64,000 bases of DNA, taken from the NCBI GenBank assembly GCA_034401795.1, contig CM067370.1:59259333-59323332 (forward strand), given 5' to 3'. The translations under genes and the position numbers were made by a program. This document shows, piece by piece, positions 45,601-48,598 of the stretch. The notes under the pieces were generated by a model that was not told the DNA's origin, searched no databases, and was given only the letters and a program-made list of their open reading frames with translations. This stretch comes from Chaetoderma sp. LZ-2023a (taxonomy: Eukaryota; Mollusca; Caudofoveata; Chaetodermatida; Chaetodermatidae). Position 1 is the first letter of the stretch. Each line of letters opens with the position of its first letter.

Positions 45601-46633
45601 GAACAAAGTATAATGGCCCTTAGTCCCTAATCATATCTGCCAAATTTCGGCACAATCCCTTCAGCAGTTCTAGAGAAGTTGTTTTCGCTAAAACTAAGCC
45701 AGCCAAAATGGCTGCTGAACCATTTGACCAATCAAGTTCCCGTGAACAAACTTGGTTCAGCTGTTGCCCTAGATCATATTTCATGGTGTTTGCTTCATTC
45801 CACCAAGCGTTTCGGAGATTTTTAAAGACATTTCCTAAAATCAGCCGAAATCCAAGATGGCCACTGGCCAAATTGGCTGATCGGCTTCGTTTGAACAAAA
45901 CTTGGATCCCTATCCCCTAAGGATGCTTCCTGCCATATATAACTGAAATCGGCCCAGTGGTTCTTGAGAAGTCGTTTAAAGGACTTTTCCATGACCAAAA
46001 TTAATAAATTCCATAAGTATGATGACCTCCAAGAATTAATATCTAGATTTGTGTCTATGACGTAGCTCCAAAAATACGCTGTTATTCTGCAAAATGCCTG
46101 AACACTGCCTTTTGCAAAAACCAAGCCACAGCCTTCATTTGTAATTCTTATTGCATAGAGGGGATTTATCCCAAAACAGATTTCTTTTTATTTTACATGA
46201 TTATCATTTTCCATGACTGTTCCCATGACCTGTGACAAAGACACTGATTTTGATTGACCAGTAAGAACCCTGTACAATTCTGAACCATCTCTGCAACAAT
46301 ATTATACAATTATTTGGTGTCAAATTATCAATAGCTGAAGTTTTGCATAAATTTAAGTCCGAAGCAGTCATCAGAATTGAAATTATATTCCACTCTGCTT
46401 ATCTTAAATTCAACAAAAACATTAGAATTATTAACTATTTTAAATATGTTTTACATACCCCTGAAGGAGCTGGATCCCCTGGCCGCTGTGGCTCTGTAGT
46501 TGGTGCAGCAGGTCCTTGCCCTTCTGCACCCCGTGACCTCCCCCTTGCCCGCCCACGGGCACGTCCACGACCTCGCCCACGACCACCCTGGTCTTCCATT
46601 TCTATTGCTGTCTACAATAATAGAAGCCCCAAG
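9643..46633 (-). CDS. piwi-like Argonaute gene, first six coding exons (partial, exits left edge)
   Basis: PIWI proteins bind piRNAs and silence transposons, mainly in the germ line. Splicing six minus-strand exons gives about 270 residues. The N-terminus is rich in RG/GR dipeptides (substrate type for arginine methylation and Tudor binding). Then come [73 protein letters not shown] and [10 protein letters not shown], all typical of the N domain and linker of PIWI-clade proteins. Exon phases are 0/0, 0/0, 0/1, 1/0, 0/2 and 2/2, and all match. PAZ, MID and the slicer domain are absent, so they should lie beyond the left edge. Introns are about 18.8, 9.1, 6.3, 1.2 and 0.8 kb, loaded with transposons. 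Whether it is the PIWIL1 or PIWIL2 type cannot be settled from this part. Confidence 0.92.
10498..10622 (-). CDS. piwi exon 5
   Basis: 125 bases with acceptor TACTTTAG and a strong donor GTAAGT at 10497-10492. It encodes [20 protein letters not shown] and [20 protein letters not shown], then R. 'I.ITLTNEL...S..CLQ..NIIFR' is the usual PIWI pattern. No stop, and the phase matches both neighbours. It had no ATG and was found through splice sites. Confidence 0.9.
10735..10830. repeat. P3 palindrome
   Basis: CAATGGAATGGCTTGATAAACAAG and GGCAGTCATTC form the centre, with GACTGTTTGAAAAG matched by CTTTTGAAAAT-type arms. It is diverged from the copies at 30.57 and 53.88 kb. It lies in piwi intron 4, about 110 bases from exon 5. 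Confidence 0.5.
10911..11013. repeat. P2 palindrome, diverged
   Basis: TGTTGAATATTTAGAACCTAA and TTAGTTTCAAAATATCGAAG form the arms around a decayed TTGCTGTAGCC...GTTGCAACAG core. It lies in piwi intron 4. Confidence 0.5.
11808..12022 (-). CDS. piwi exon 4
   Basis: 215 bases with acceptor TTTTCTAG at 12030-12023 and donor GTAAGG at 11807-11802. The reading frame gives 71 codons from [20 protein letters not shown] to IPHKLPQE. The first two bases complete a Gly split with exon 3, giving the PIWI-typical KKGSSG. WxLYQYHVxFxP and KAFDGxIL are hallmarks of the PIWI-clade N domain. The frame continues past the donor in genomic DNA and then stops, which supports the splice. Confidence 0.93.
12120..12225 (-). 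repeat. Left arm of a perfect 106-base inverted repeat
   Basis: This stretch is the exact reverse complement of 13758-13863. The right arm covers the 5' part of the retrotransposon ORF1 remnant at 13.8 kb, so this arm is a detached, inverted piece of that element. It begins about 100 bases upstream of the piwi exon 4 acceptor. Perfect identity contrasts with the decay of everything between the arms. Confidence 0.85.
12226..13582 (+). mobile_element. P1 element, diverged, right end present
   Basis: Several diverged units with 'CAAGATGGCTGCC'-like and 'CAATCAAATTTCTG'-like phrases lead to a decayed right end, CTCACTTGTCC...CAGCTGAGCTAA. It is more diverged than the copies near 2, 57 or 59 kb, suggesting an older insertion. 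It fills the spacer between the arms of the 106-base inverted repeat. Confidence 0.55.
13758..13863 (+). repeat. Right arm of the perfect 106-base inverted repeat
   Basis: Matches the reverse complement of 12120-12225 at every base. It ends inside the ORF1 remnant that begins nearby, so the duplicated sequence belongs to the 5' region of the non-LTR element. A small palindrome, GACCAATTTTGGTC, lies inside the arm. Confidence 0.85.
13823..14260 (+). pseudogene. Retroelement ORF1 remnant: SGNH-hydrolase-like plus zinc knuckles
   Basis: A 142-codon frame contains [16 protein letters not shown], which fits the C-terminal Asp-x-His block of SGNH/GDSL hydrolases found in ORF1 of several CR1/L2-type retroelements. 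It then has CKFCGEPNH, the start of a zinc knuckle. After a one-base shift near 14210 a second knuckle reads [14 protein letters not shown], a clean CX2CX4HX4C. The Ser block of the hydrolase (GDS) is missing, so it is truncated at the N-terminus. The role, inferred from the family, is RNA binding and particle formation. Confidence 0.6.
14504..15187 (+). CDS. Gly/Asp/Asn-rich ORF in the retroelement (low complexity)
   Basis: 227 codons without a stop. The middle (about residues 62-168) is built from GAT/GGT/AAT-type triplet repeats giving runs of DGEDGGGG and [17 protein letters not shown] unit of about 130 bases is present twice. The flanking residues look ordinary ([20 protein letters not shown] upstream, [17 protein letters not shown] downstream). 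It may be a linker between ORF1 and ORF2 that has been swollen by microsatellite growth. I recognise no domain. The stop overlaps the start of the endonuclease frame by a few bases. Confidence 0.4.
   Translation: MKQHNVDLPDVRPFNNIFNINSVSIICNDESTLCIVHPNGSNIILSNRYQSLKTNVCECNINDDGDGRDGEDGGGGHDGEDGDDDDNIYNNNDNDGDGSSCNGGGGDGRDGEDGGGGRDGEDGDDDDNIYNNNDNDGDGDGSSGNGGGGDGNGGAGNDDDNNANSYLNSINILDYMHVGYNFVNHINVFSYCITSGEIGQLDNNSNNALESILLTRCNDKFIDSYVP
14690..14995 (+). repeat. GAT/GGT triplet-type microsatellite, partly duplicated
   Basis: The block around 14696-14812 is repeated around 14824-14935 with small changes. Other reading frames through it give Met/Val-only or Trp-free junk, so only the Gly/Asp frame is likely to be meaningful. 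Confidence 0.8.
15177..15868 (+). pseudogene. Retroelement endonuclease (EEP family), frameshifted
   Basis: Seen in pieces: [18 protein letters not shown] (Asn motif), [12 protein letters not shown] (Glu motif, TEtwL type with Ala for Thr), [20 protein letters not shown] (Asp/Asn motif), [10 protein letters not shown] and NDHYPVF (final Asp-His). The order and spacing fit APE-like endonucleases of non-LTR elements, which nick target DNA to prime reverse transcription. Breaks occur near 15400, 15460 and 15615. Confidence 0.75.
15869..17937 (+). pseudogene. Retroelement reverse transcriptase, several breaks
   Basis: The reading frame is pieced together from about six segments. Visible are a pre-RT linker ([16 protein letters not shown]), the fingers region ([19 protein letters not shown] after an in-frame TAG near 16816), [29 protein letters not shown] and [10 protein letters not shown]. 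Between LGPL and YADD about a dozen residues (the usual FxxYINDL) are deleted, right beside the catalytic loop. The thumb and C-terminal part (17129-17935) is open for 268 codons and ends with LWNALPQSI, usual for this group. Confidence 0.8.
17960..18244 (+). mobile_element. P1 right-end fragment
   Basis: About 285 bases ending GGCCAGTCAGGCC-AAGTGAGCTAA. A 32-34-base phrase with GATCCGAGCACAATTGCATC occurs twice in tandem at about 18086-18155. The right end lies 40 bases downstream (on the minus strand) of the piwi exon 3 donor. Confidence 0.6.
18282..18504 (-). CDS. piwi exon 3
   Basis: 223 bases with acceptor ATTTAG and donor GTACAG (weak at +3 to +6 but phase-correct). It encodes 74 codons from [20 protein letters not shown] to [20 protein letters not shown], plus one base. 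The first half continues the RG/GA-rich tail; the end is the conserved lead-in to the N domain. Start phase 0 fits exon 2. No useful ATG-initiated frame covers it, so it would be missed by simple ORF calling. Confidence 0.88.
18505..18889. other. Intron sequence, nothing recognised
   Basis: Piwi intron 2 next to exon 3. AT-rich, with no repeat family or reading frame that I can name. Confidence 0.4.
18898..19990. mobile_element. hAT-type non-autonomous element with 8-base target duplication
   Basis: The left tip TAGGGGTGCGCTCGTTGCTC and the reversed right tip TAGAGCTGTGCTC are imperfect inverted repeats with CTCGCGAT following in both. AGGATATT flanks both sides (18890-18897 and 19991-19998), the 8-base duplication typical of hAT transposition. 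A phrase containing 'TTTTGATTGGCTAGTA' occurs twice inside. No transposase frame is left. Confidence 0.8.
19999..23138. other. Intron sequence with scattered repeat debris
   Basis: Piwi intron 2. Recognisable items are P1-like phrases at about 20935-21260 (AAACGCTACATTTTGATTGA, then 'CAAACTTGGTTCA') and a P2 element at 21497-21707. A small inverted pair, ATGGCGATCTTACGGACGGTT / AACCGTCGCCAT, lies at about 22637-22703. On the minus strand at 22040-22260 a Lys/Glu-rich frame ([20 protein letters not shown]) is interrupted by stops and not identified. No exon was recognised. Confidence 0.45.
21497..21707. mobile_element. P2 palindromic MITE, near full length
   Basis: The outer ends GACCCTTTCAACAACAAATC and (reversed) TTAACCCTTTCAATGACAAATC match. 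The inner arms ATATTTTGAAAGTAATGACTGG and TCAGATTAACTTCAAAATATT surround TTGCTGCCTTCAGCAG. The right end has TTAA; the left has TTGA, one change from it. Confidence 0.65.
23832..25484 (-). CDS. Transposase-like protein, 550 codons, main frame
   Basis: A long open frame between matching transposon ends. Three acidic blocks could form an RNase H-type catalytic core: GDFAENYSF (D237), [13 protein letters not shown] (D321) and [12 protein letters not shown] (D362). A Cys-rich stretch at residues 132-149 (CVC...C...C..C) may bind zinc. Residues 498-550 ([17 protein letters not shown]...) look like a small Tudor/SH3-like barrel, which could read chromatin; this is inference. The family, from memory, occurs as 'uncharacterized protein' in many cnidarian and mollusc genomes. 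The listed Met is probably not the true start: the natural N-terminus lies in the overlapping upstream frame. Confidence 0.75.
   Translation of the reverse strand: MCSVLVTKTKDTISQEIKDNVIGFYESDDNSRMCPGMKDRVVVRDMNGEKHYHQKRMLLLNLKELYVSWKKDAEKTIGFSSFAALRPRWCVLAGASGTHSVCVCKYHQNASLMVSNTIKSKDIDIKFLMNQCVCSPNEEKCMMGQCKECPGKHGVVDYLSSIEELDLVDEVEYKQWIKVDRTELITIKEPTEDFIDHVGDVIVTLTRHHFTTKSQSEYMKSLKANMEPLEDVILQGDFAENYSFVIQDEIQSFHWENTQATLHPYVAYRRLENGQLEHRSMCVVSDTKEHSASSVYAFNTYVIPYLKQQFPEMKKINYFTDGCAAQYKNKYNFLNLCYHEHDFEVAAEWNFFATSHGKSACDGIGGTVKRLVAKASLQRAVNNQILTARQMYDFCIEKVCGIHFIFVDSSQVDLISASLDHRFKMAKTIKGTQQLHRFIPKSVNSMDVYKLSSQAVPTKHIKFPVHSDTEFDNDSDCEDTGSDPENEEDMKASIQPQTYVACVYECKWWIGIVEEISEEFGDFKVNFMHPNGPAKQFSWPTNRDTCWIET
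25432..25731 (-). CDS. Upstream frame of the same transposase (N-terminal, helix-turn-helix-like)
   Basis: 99 codons starting [18 protein letters not shown]. The segment [20 protein letters not shown] resembles a helix-turn-helix. Its reading continues naturally into the 550-codon frame (…[10 protein letters not shown], then …[16 protein letters not shown]) if one base is skipped in the 53-base overlap. So it is either a recent frameshift mutation or a programmed frameshift. A second in-frame Met (MACTSKRTK) is an alternative start. Confidence 0.6.
   Translation of the reverse strand: MQILFMKMACTSKRTKTHSKMQDLKLYESMIGELKEKFKQSSSYQERVQILTVSPFTIQRTMQEFGATNYLVKKSREIKKIRGVLSVSDKNKGHYIAGN
26199..27589. 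other. Intron sequence with a solo P1 right end
   Basis: The P1 right end CTCACTTGGCCAGTCTGGCC-AGGTGAGCTAA stands alone at about 26457-26488. Near 27190-27285 a stretch rich in 'AATACCGATACCG' ending CAGCTCTA looks like one end of a hAT element whose other end I could not find. No exon was seen before 27590. Confidence 0.45.
27590..27616 (-). CDS. piwi exon 2 (27-base mini-exon)
   Basis: An acceptor with a clear pyrimidine run (GTTCTTTTTTCAG) and donor GTTAGT enclose exactly nine codons, RARGPVSYE. Phase is 0 on both sides, matching exons 1 and 3, and the RG content fits the N-terminal tail. It is the least certain exon because of its size. Skipping it would keep the frame, so it may be alternative. 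Confidence 0.65.
27804..27990. mobile_element. P2 palindromic MITE flanked by TTAA
   Basis: It begins TTAACTCTTTCACCGATA and ends GTGTTAA. The inner arms TGTTGAATATTTTGAAATTA and AATCTCAAAACATTCAACAG surround TTGCTGCCTTAGAC. It lies about 190 bases upstream, on the piwi strand, of mini-exon 2. Confidence 0.6.
28812..28919. repeat. Long hairpin, cousin of P2
   Basis: Arms of nearly 50 bases: TATGGTGGGCAGGTTAG / GCTACCTGCCCACCATA outside and GGAGAAACAATTT / AAATTGTTTCTCC inside, with a short TGTCTAAAATA loop. Inner bases (TTTGTTGCT / AGCAACAAA) resemble the P2 core. Confidence 0.75.
29573..30125 (-). pseudogene. Penelope-like element remnant: GIY-YIG endonuclease C-terminal half
   Basis: Minus-strand reading gives [38 protein letters not shown] and [20 protein letters not shown]. 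This matches the 'R..EH.SDI...HFN..GHS..D........E.FWI..L.T..P.GLN' pattern of the GIY-YIG domain of Penelope-like elements, including the acidic residue ahead of the WIHQL block. A TGA and a frameshift separate the segments. A homologous copy lies on the plus strand at 43140-43470. The GIY-YIG half-domain alone could not act. Confidence 0.6.
30221..30291. repeat. (AT)n then (AAT)n microsatellite
   Basis: More than 20 AT units followed by several AAT triplets. Confidence 0.95.
30486..30650. repeat. P3 palindrome, best-preserved copy
   Basis: The centre is almost perfect: TATCACTGGAATGACTG, then ACTTGATTATCAAGC, then CAGTCATTCCAGTGATA. Outer arms with ACCAAGAGAAAAT and (reversed) ACCAAGAGAAGAC extend the hairpin to about 75 bases per side. 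Confidence 0.75.
31240..31855 (-). repeat. P1 interior array without ends
   Basis: Four units of about 150 bases with TTTACCGGAAATTGTCAAA and TTTCAACCAAATTGGGCTGA phrases, the reverse orientation of 1-715. The array stops a few bases before the TA-rich target of the Tc1-type element. Confidence 0.65.
31888..33541 (+). mobile_element. Tc1-type transposon, complete, inserted in a TA repeat
   Basis: Terminal inverted repeats of 24 bases beginning CACCTGTGCAAAAGTTAAGC are identical at both ends. TA flanks each side, as expected of Tc1/mariner transposition, and the wider flanks are TA dinucleotide repeats. One transposase frame fills the centre. The perfect ends and long open frame suggest a recent insertion. 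It lies antisense in piwi intron 1. Confidence 0.92.
32197..33219 (+). CDS. Tc1-type DD34E transposase (early TGA at codon 4)
   Basis: The long frame is open from 32209 to the stop at 33217. Residues are counted from the GTG at 32224. Two helix-turn-helix-like regions lie at residues 13-36 ([20 protein letters not shown]) and about 73-100. The catalytic residues are D141 (HWSDESRF), D233 (FMDDNARPH) and E268 ([12 protein letters not shown]), with exactly 34 residues between the last two. An in-frame ATG at 32197 gives Met-Ala-Arg and then TGA at 32206-32208, where an Arg codon (CGA) is the likely ancestor. So the natural start is cut off. GTG at 32224 or the Met at residue 8 would be needed for translation. 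Otherwise the domain looks complete. Confidence 0.9.
33541..33633. repeat. (TA)n microsatellite
   Basis: About 45 TA units directly after the right end of the Tc1-type element. With the TA-rich stretch at 31862-31887 it marks the original target. Confidence 0.95.
33634..34128. other. Intron sequence, nothing recognised
   Basis: Short stretches of (GTGG)n and (TTG)n near 33886-33965. No repeat end, exon or protein motif that I can name. Confidence 0.4.
34129..35055 (-). mobile_element. P1 element, minus orientation
   Basis: Reads from a damaged right end (AAGTGAGTTTATGCCATGGC) through five units of about 150 bases to an intact left end, seen reversed as CCAGGTGAGCGCCATAGGACC then TTGGGCCTCTTGT. 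It abuts the next P1 copy with no spacer. Confidence 0.75.
35056..35712 (-). mobile_element. P1 element, minus orientation, abutting the previous copy
   Basis: Starts with the intact right end, reversed: TTAGCTCACC then TGGCCTGAAAGGCCA and AGTGAGCTTATGCCATGG. Units of about 150 bases continue until the ACCGGT-array arm at 35713, where it is cut off. The direct junction with the copy on its left shows where each end of a P1 element lies. Confidence 0.75.
35713..36230 (-). repeat. Degenerate ACCGGT array, left arm
   Basis: It begins GGGCAAGCCTATGG and GTCGATCTTGACTATATATG, then TTTGGCGGTATGGTCAAACA and an array of units of about 20 bases with the theme TTTTTACCGGTTGTG. The reverse complement recurs at 42570-42783 and 44140-44520. 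The tips of this arm and the one ending at 42783 match with few changes over about 45 bases. It is probably a long terminal repeat of a Penelope-like element, in inverted orientation. Confidence 0.65.
36231..37100 (+). mobile_element. 3' region of a Penelope-like element (LTR-like), copy 1, with hammerhead-like core
   Basis: Opens with GACGATGAAAACTCCACCCA and ACCCAGCAGGATAAGG, the deleted remains of the GIY-YIG coding end seen at 43.32-43.43 kb. From CAGTACGTTGTTATTAACC it matches 43471-44139. It carries a hammerhead-like core at 36840-36877 and the start of a second ACCGGT array near 37020-37100, where the non-LTR element at 37101-42570 is inserted. Confidence 0.6.
36840..36877 (+). ncRNA. 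Hammerhead ribozyme-like core, decayed copy
   Basis: CTGATGA at 36840-36846, a stem II region with three pairs (GTT/AAC), GAAAC at 36862-36866, then a short loop and GTC at 36875-36877. The order is that of a hammerhead with a minimal stem III. Stem II is weaker than in the copy at 43973 and I could not find a convincing stem I. Confidence 0.35.
37134..37426 (+). other. 5' frame of the non-LTR element, not identified
   Basis: A Gly/Pro/Ser-rich open stretch of about 97 codons upstream of the endonuclease (for example [16 protein letters not shown]). It may be the tail of ORF1 in a 5'-truncated element. No zinc knuckle or other motif is visible. Confidence 0.3.
37427..38060 (+). pseudogene. 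APE-like endonuclease of the non-LTR element
   Basis: [20 protein letters not shown] (Asn motif), [12 protein letters not shown] (Glu motif), [26 protein letters not shown] and then a one-base insertion near 37795 that breaks the expected [11 protein letters not shown] segment. Near 38026 the final catalytic SDH reads S-D-P, the His codon CAC being CCC. Both lesions would abolish target nicking. Confidence 0.75.
38150..38660 (+). pseudogene. Linker between endonuclease and RT, up to the hAT insertion
   Basis: The frame at 38186-38479 encodes [20 protein letters not shown] and a Lys/Arg-rich helix, as in the pre-RT segment of I/Jockey elements. After further breaks the frame reaches the hAT insertion at 38661 and resumes at 40202. 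Confidence 0.65.
38661..40201. mobile_element. hAT-type element (1541 bases) inside the non-LTR element
   Basis: The tips TAGGGTTGGGCGAT and (reversed) TAGGGTTGGGCGAT are identical over 14 bases. GACACCAA flanks both sides (38653-38660 and 40202-40209), a perfect 8-base duplication. Subterminal stretches are rich in CGATATCGGTATC-like phrases. The interior has no transposase. A near-palindrome (TTCTGCAGAACGAAATCTGATTGG and a reversed partner) lies at about 39090-39150. Confidence 0.92.
40202..41438 (+). pseudogene. Reverse transcriptase of the non-LTR element
   Basis: [40 protein letters not shown] and [15 protein letters not shown] are in the first frame. A frameshift near 40650 moves the rest to another: [46 protein letters not shown] (YADD catalytic loop intact) and [14 protein letters not shown]. 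The thumb continues to [11 protein letters not shown] with a stop at 41436-41438. Apart from the single frameshift and the upstream hAT insertion this domain is well kept. Confidence 0.85.
41540..42633 (+). pseudogene. RNase H and C-terminal domain of the non-LTR element
   Basis: The frame 41540-42115 has [20 protein letters not shown] (first catalytic Asp). The helix expected to carry the catalytic Glu (NYRAxEAEAL type) is damaged by small deletions at about 41950-41975. [13 protein letters not shown] (Asp) is in a shifted frame near 42020. [19 protein letters not shown] follows in the frame 42118-42633, then [20 protein letters not shown] and [17 protein letters not shown]. The last residues read into the ACCGGT array, so the original C-terminus is lost. 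Confidence 0.75.
42571..42783 (+). repeat. ACCGGT array, right arm (continuation after the non-LTR insertion)
   Basis: AACCGCCAAAAA- and CCACCGGTAAAATACAGG-type units end in TTTTTCTGCCCATATATAG, GATCGACTCGATCC and CAGGCTCGCGCCC. This is the reverse complement of the left-arm tip at 35713. With 37020-37100 it forms one array that was split by the retrotransposon. Confidence 0.7.
42784..43139 (+). promoter_or_regulatory. TATA box and start of a short ORF downstream of the array
   Basis: GGGTATAAAAGGG at about 42788-42800 is a strong TATA box. About 120 bases further, an ATG at 42923 opens 69 codons ([20 protein letters not shown]...), Ser/Thr-rich, ending TAG at 43130-43132. The GIY-YIG remnant follows directly. 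It could be the promoter and N-terminus of the Penelope-like element joined to its C-terminus by an internal deletion. Confidence 0.45.
43140..43470 (+). pseudogene. Penelope-like element remnant: GIY-YIG C-terminal half, copy 2
   Basis: Reads [49 protein letters not shown], a TAG, then [20 protein letters not shown] and GIN. The order and spacing equal those at 29.6-30.1 kb. A TAG and a TAA interrupt it. This copy leads directly into the 3' LTR-like region, which places the GIY-YIG domain at the C-terminus, as in Penelope-like elements. Confidence 0.6.
43471..44139 (+). mobile_element. 3' region of a Penelope-like element (LTR-like), copy 2
   Basis: Similar to 36300-36900 throughout (AGAATCCATCTTTCCAGTCA, CATCTTTTGGCGAC, CCAGTTTTGATTTTGACT). 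It contains the better hammerhead-like core at 43973-44011. At 44038-44120 it holds the reverse complement of 36175-36260 (GATGAAAACTCCACCCATAA reversed), so the two copies are joined to inverted pieces of the same sequence. Confidence 0.6.
43973..44011 (+). ncRNA. Hammerhead ribozyme-like core, better copy
   Basis: CTGATGA (43973-43979) is followed by a perfect 5-base-pair stem II, GTTCC/GGAAC with loop ACTCAA, then GAAAC (43996-44000) and, after an 8-base loop closed by C-G, GTC at 44009-44011. This is the full order of hammerhead core elements with a minimal stem III. Penelope-like elements are known to carry such ribozymes in their LTR-like repeats, and this one sits there. Stem I pairing is weak, so activity is doubtful. 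Confidence 0.45.
44140..44520 (+). repeat. ACCGGT array, copy 2 right arm
   Basis: About 15 units of AACCGG(T/C)AAAAA and AACCGCCAAAAA type, ending CAAACCTCCAAAAATTTC, AATGGGGGAACCGTGAATC and TCTGCCCACATATAG. Same orientation as 42571-42783 and inverted relative to 35713-36230. Confidence 0.75.
44521..44854 (+). repeat. Unclassified dispersed repeat fragment
   Basis: Contains GTGGACGGACAGACACGTGC and ACTATAGGGCACCTTCTGG then TGTGGGCTCTAATTA, phrases I associate with short repeats of marine invertebrates (from memory). No coding potential. Confidence 0.35.
44855..45987 (+). mobile_element. P1 element, left end present, right end lost
   Basis: Opens ACAAGAGGCTCACGAGGCCT then CGCTCACCTGG. P1 interior with GATGGCCGCCAGACAAATTG runs to GTCGTTTAAAGGA, where a CAGGGTTC-type element fragment replaces the right end. 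Confidence 0.7.
45988..46277. mobile_element. Fragment of a CAGGGTTC-type element
   Basis: Phrases CTTTTCCATGACCAAAATTA and TTCCATGACTGTTCCCATGACC end at AAGAACCCTG, as in the complete copy at 47072-47883. The left tip is missing where it meets P1. Confidence 0.5.
46459..46633 (-). CDS. piwi exon 1 (first coding exon)
   Basis: Coding part 46599-46459: 47 codons, [20 protein letters not shown] followed by [20 protein letters not shown] and GDPAPSG. The many RG/GR pairs are typical PIWI N-termini, methylated and bound by Tudor proteins in other animals. The ATG has a good context (GAAATGG). The donor is GTATGT from 46458, phase 0. Upstream, TTTGTTTTATTGCAG ends at 46634, so the exon likely starts at 46633 and at least one noncoding exon lies further right. 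An alternative acceptor is TATTGTAG at 46612. No promoter was identified. Confidence 0.85.
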
Positions 46634-47071
46634 CTGCAATAAAACAAATATGGTAATAAATATATAATAGTGCTACCTGGCAGTACCTGCTTGTGCATGT
46701 GACAACTCTTTTAAGAATAGTAAAGCTCCCCTGTCTTTATTTTAACAGTTCCTAAAAGTTAAGGTCCATAGAATCTCGGTAGCTGCGGGTGAAGTGTGAA
46801 AAGCAAATTACATTTTATTGCTGTGTATGAAAAAATCTTGAAACAGGCCGGAATAAGATTTTGTGACTGACTGACGAATGAAACAAGAAGTTTGTCTAAT
46901 TGTAGTGTACATACCCTAGGTATGTAGTGTACGTACCCCCTAGTAACTGTGATAAAAACCAAGTCTTGTTGTAAGAGTTCTTTACTAAGAAGCTCCTTAC
47001 ACTGCATACTGCATCAAATTAAATGTGGCTCATAAATATTTATACGCCTCATTTTATTAGCATCCAATAGC
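46634..47071. other. Likely piwi 5' intron, nothing recognised
   Basis: AT-rich, no repeat ends. A doubled CATACCCTAGGTATGTAGTG-like phrase with GTACGTACCCCCTAG occurs near 46910-46940. Confidence 0.35.
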
Positions 47072-47883
47072 CAGGGTTCCTACACCTTCCTGTGTTTGAA
47101 ATTCCATGACTTTTCATGCCCCACTATTAACAAATTCCATGACCACCAAGAATAAATTGATAAAGAGATAATGATTTGTGTTTATAATGACATTCGCGAA
47201 CATATTGCGCAGTTTTTTGCTAGTTTTACTCAAGACCATAAGTATTGATATTAGTAATATGTATTAGTAAAAACATTTATCACATTTTCACGGCTCAGGA
47301 TTTTTGCTCAGAACATTCTCCCTGATGTAAAATTGAGCCAAAAAATGTGATATCAGCAAATATGATAATAATTATGTTATCATCCGGAACCCACTCTTCT
47401 GCACATCCGCCTGCCCGCACGGACGGACGGCGCCATTACATAATACCCCACCAAATTTTTTGGCGTGGTATAAAAATAAACAAACACTTAGCCAATAAGC
47501 GATTATTTTGCTAAATATGTTTTGCAATCTTTCTCAACTAAGACTGCAGGTTATATACCTGTCTGTATACGGCTCTTTTGGCTCATATTTTGCCCTACGT
47601 GTTATCTATTAGTACGCAATATACCGGGTATTCGCTAGCTCCAAAAGATCTGAGTTATTCTGCAAAATGTCTGAATATTGCCTCTTGCAACAACCAAACC
47701 AGCCTTGTTTTTGCAATAATCTTTACTGCATAGGTGATTTATGCCAACAGATTTCTTTTTATTTTATATGATTACCATTTTCCATGACTTTTCCATGACC
47801 TATGATAATAAAACACCGATTTCCCATGACCTTCCAAGGCCTGGAATTAAAATTTTCAATTTCCATGATCAGTACGAACCCTG
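47072..47883. mobile_element. CAGGGTTC-type non-autonomous element
   Basis: Left CAGGGTTCCTACACC and right GTACGAACCCTG are inverted tips. AATAGC flanks both sides (47066-47071, 47884-47889). The interior carries TTCCATGACTTTTC-type phrases on both sides, and in the middle a GACGGACGGCGCCATTACAT segment from another repeat. The tips resemble hAT, yet the duplication seen is six bases. Confidence 0.6.
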
Positions 47884-48021
47884 AATAGCTGTTATTAACT
47901 TGCAATATGATCGCTGGCTTCAGATTTTGAATCATCATTCTTTACCCTAAAAGTGAGCTTGCATGATATTTTATTTGTATATTGTAGTCCACAGTTGTGC
48001 TTAGACGAGAGGGGTACGTAC

Positions 48022-48598
48022 TAGGGCTGAGGTTCTTGAGGATTTTCACGAACCGAATCTGTTCACGATACAGATGTCCGAACCACGAACTGGTTCACGA
48101 ACCTTTTCAATATGCTATTGTATGCAAGAAATTACTCCTAACAGAAACTAACATTTAAAGGCAGTTGGCTTTACAGGCTAAAATGGTAGAAAAGCATAAA
48201 TGACAAGTTCTGACAACAATTGTTAGAAAATAATATAAGATTCATAGCCAGTTGAGTTTCATTCAGGGTCATATGGGTAAATCAGAGGACATTCAGAGAT
48301 TGTTTGTCTATTAGCGCTTTCACTGACAGATCACTGAAAACGTAACTTCTTTATGATAAAAAACTTGCTGTTGAATATTTTGGAATTAATCTGACTGGAA
48401 GCTGTTGAAGGCTAAGGCAAAATATTCAACAGTTTTACTGTATGGTTTTCCTAAAATTAGATATGGGAATTCATCGGTGCAAGGTTAGCTTATGCATGGT
48501 TCACGAACCACACGAATCCCATGCAAGCGAACTGACCCATGGTTCGTCTTCCATTAGTTTGCAAGTTTCTGAACCAACGAATGTTCGTTACAGCCCTA
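48022..48598. mobile_element. hAT-like MITE with nested P2 palindrome
   Basis: The tips TAGGGCTGAGG and (reversed) TAGGGCTGTAACGAACATTC are inverted. Subterminal TTCACGAACC / GGTTCACGAACC repeats lie on both sides. Flanks GTACGTAC and GTACATGC agree at six of eight positions. A P2 palindrome sits at about 48318-48490 (GCTGTTGAATATTTTGGAAT ... AAAATATTCAACAG). Confidence 0.65.
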
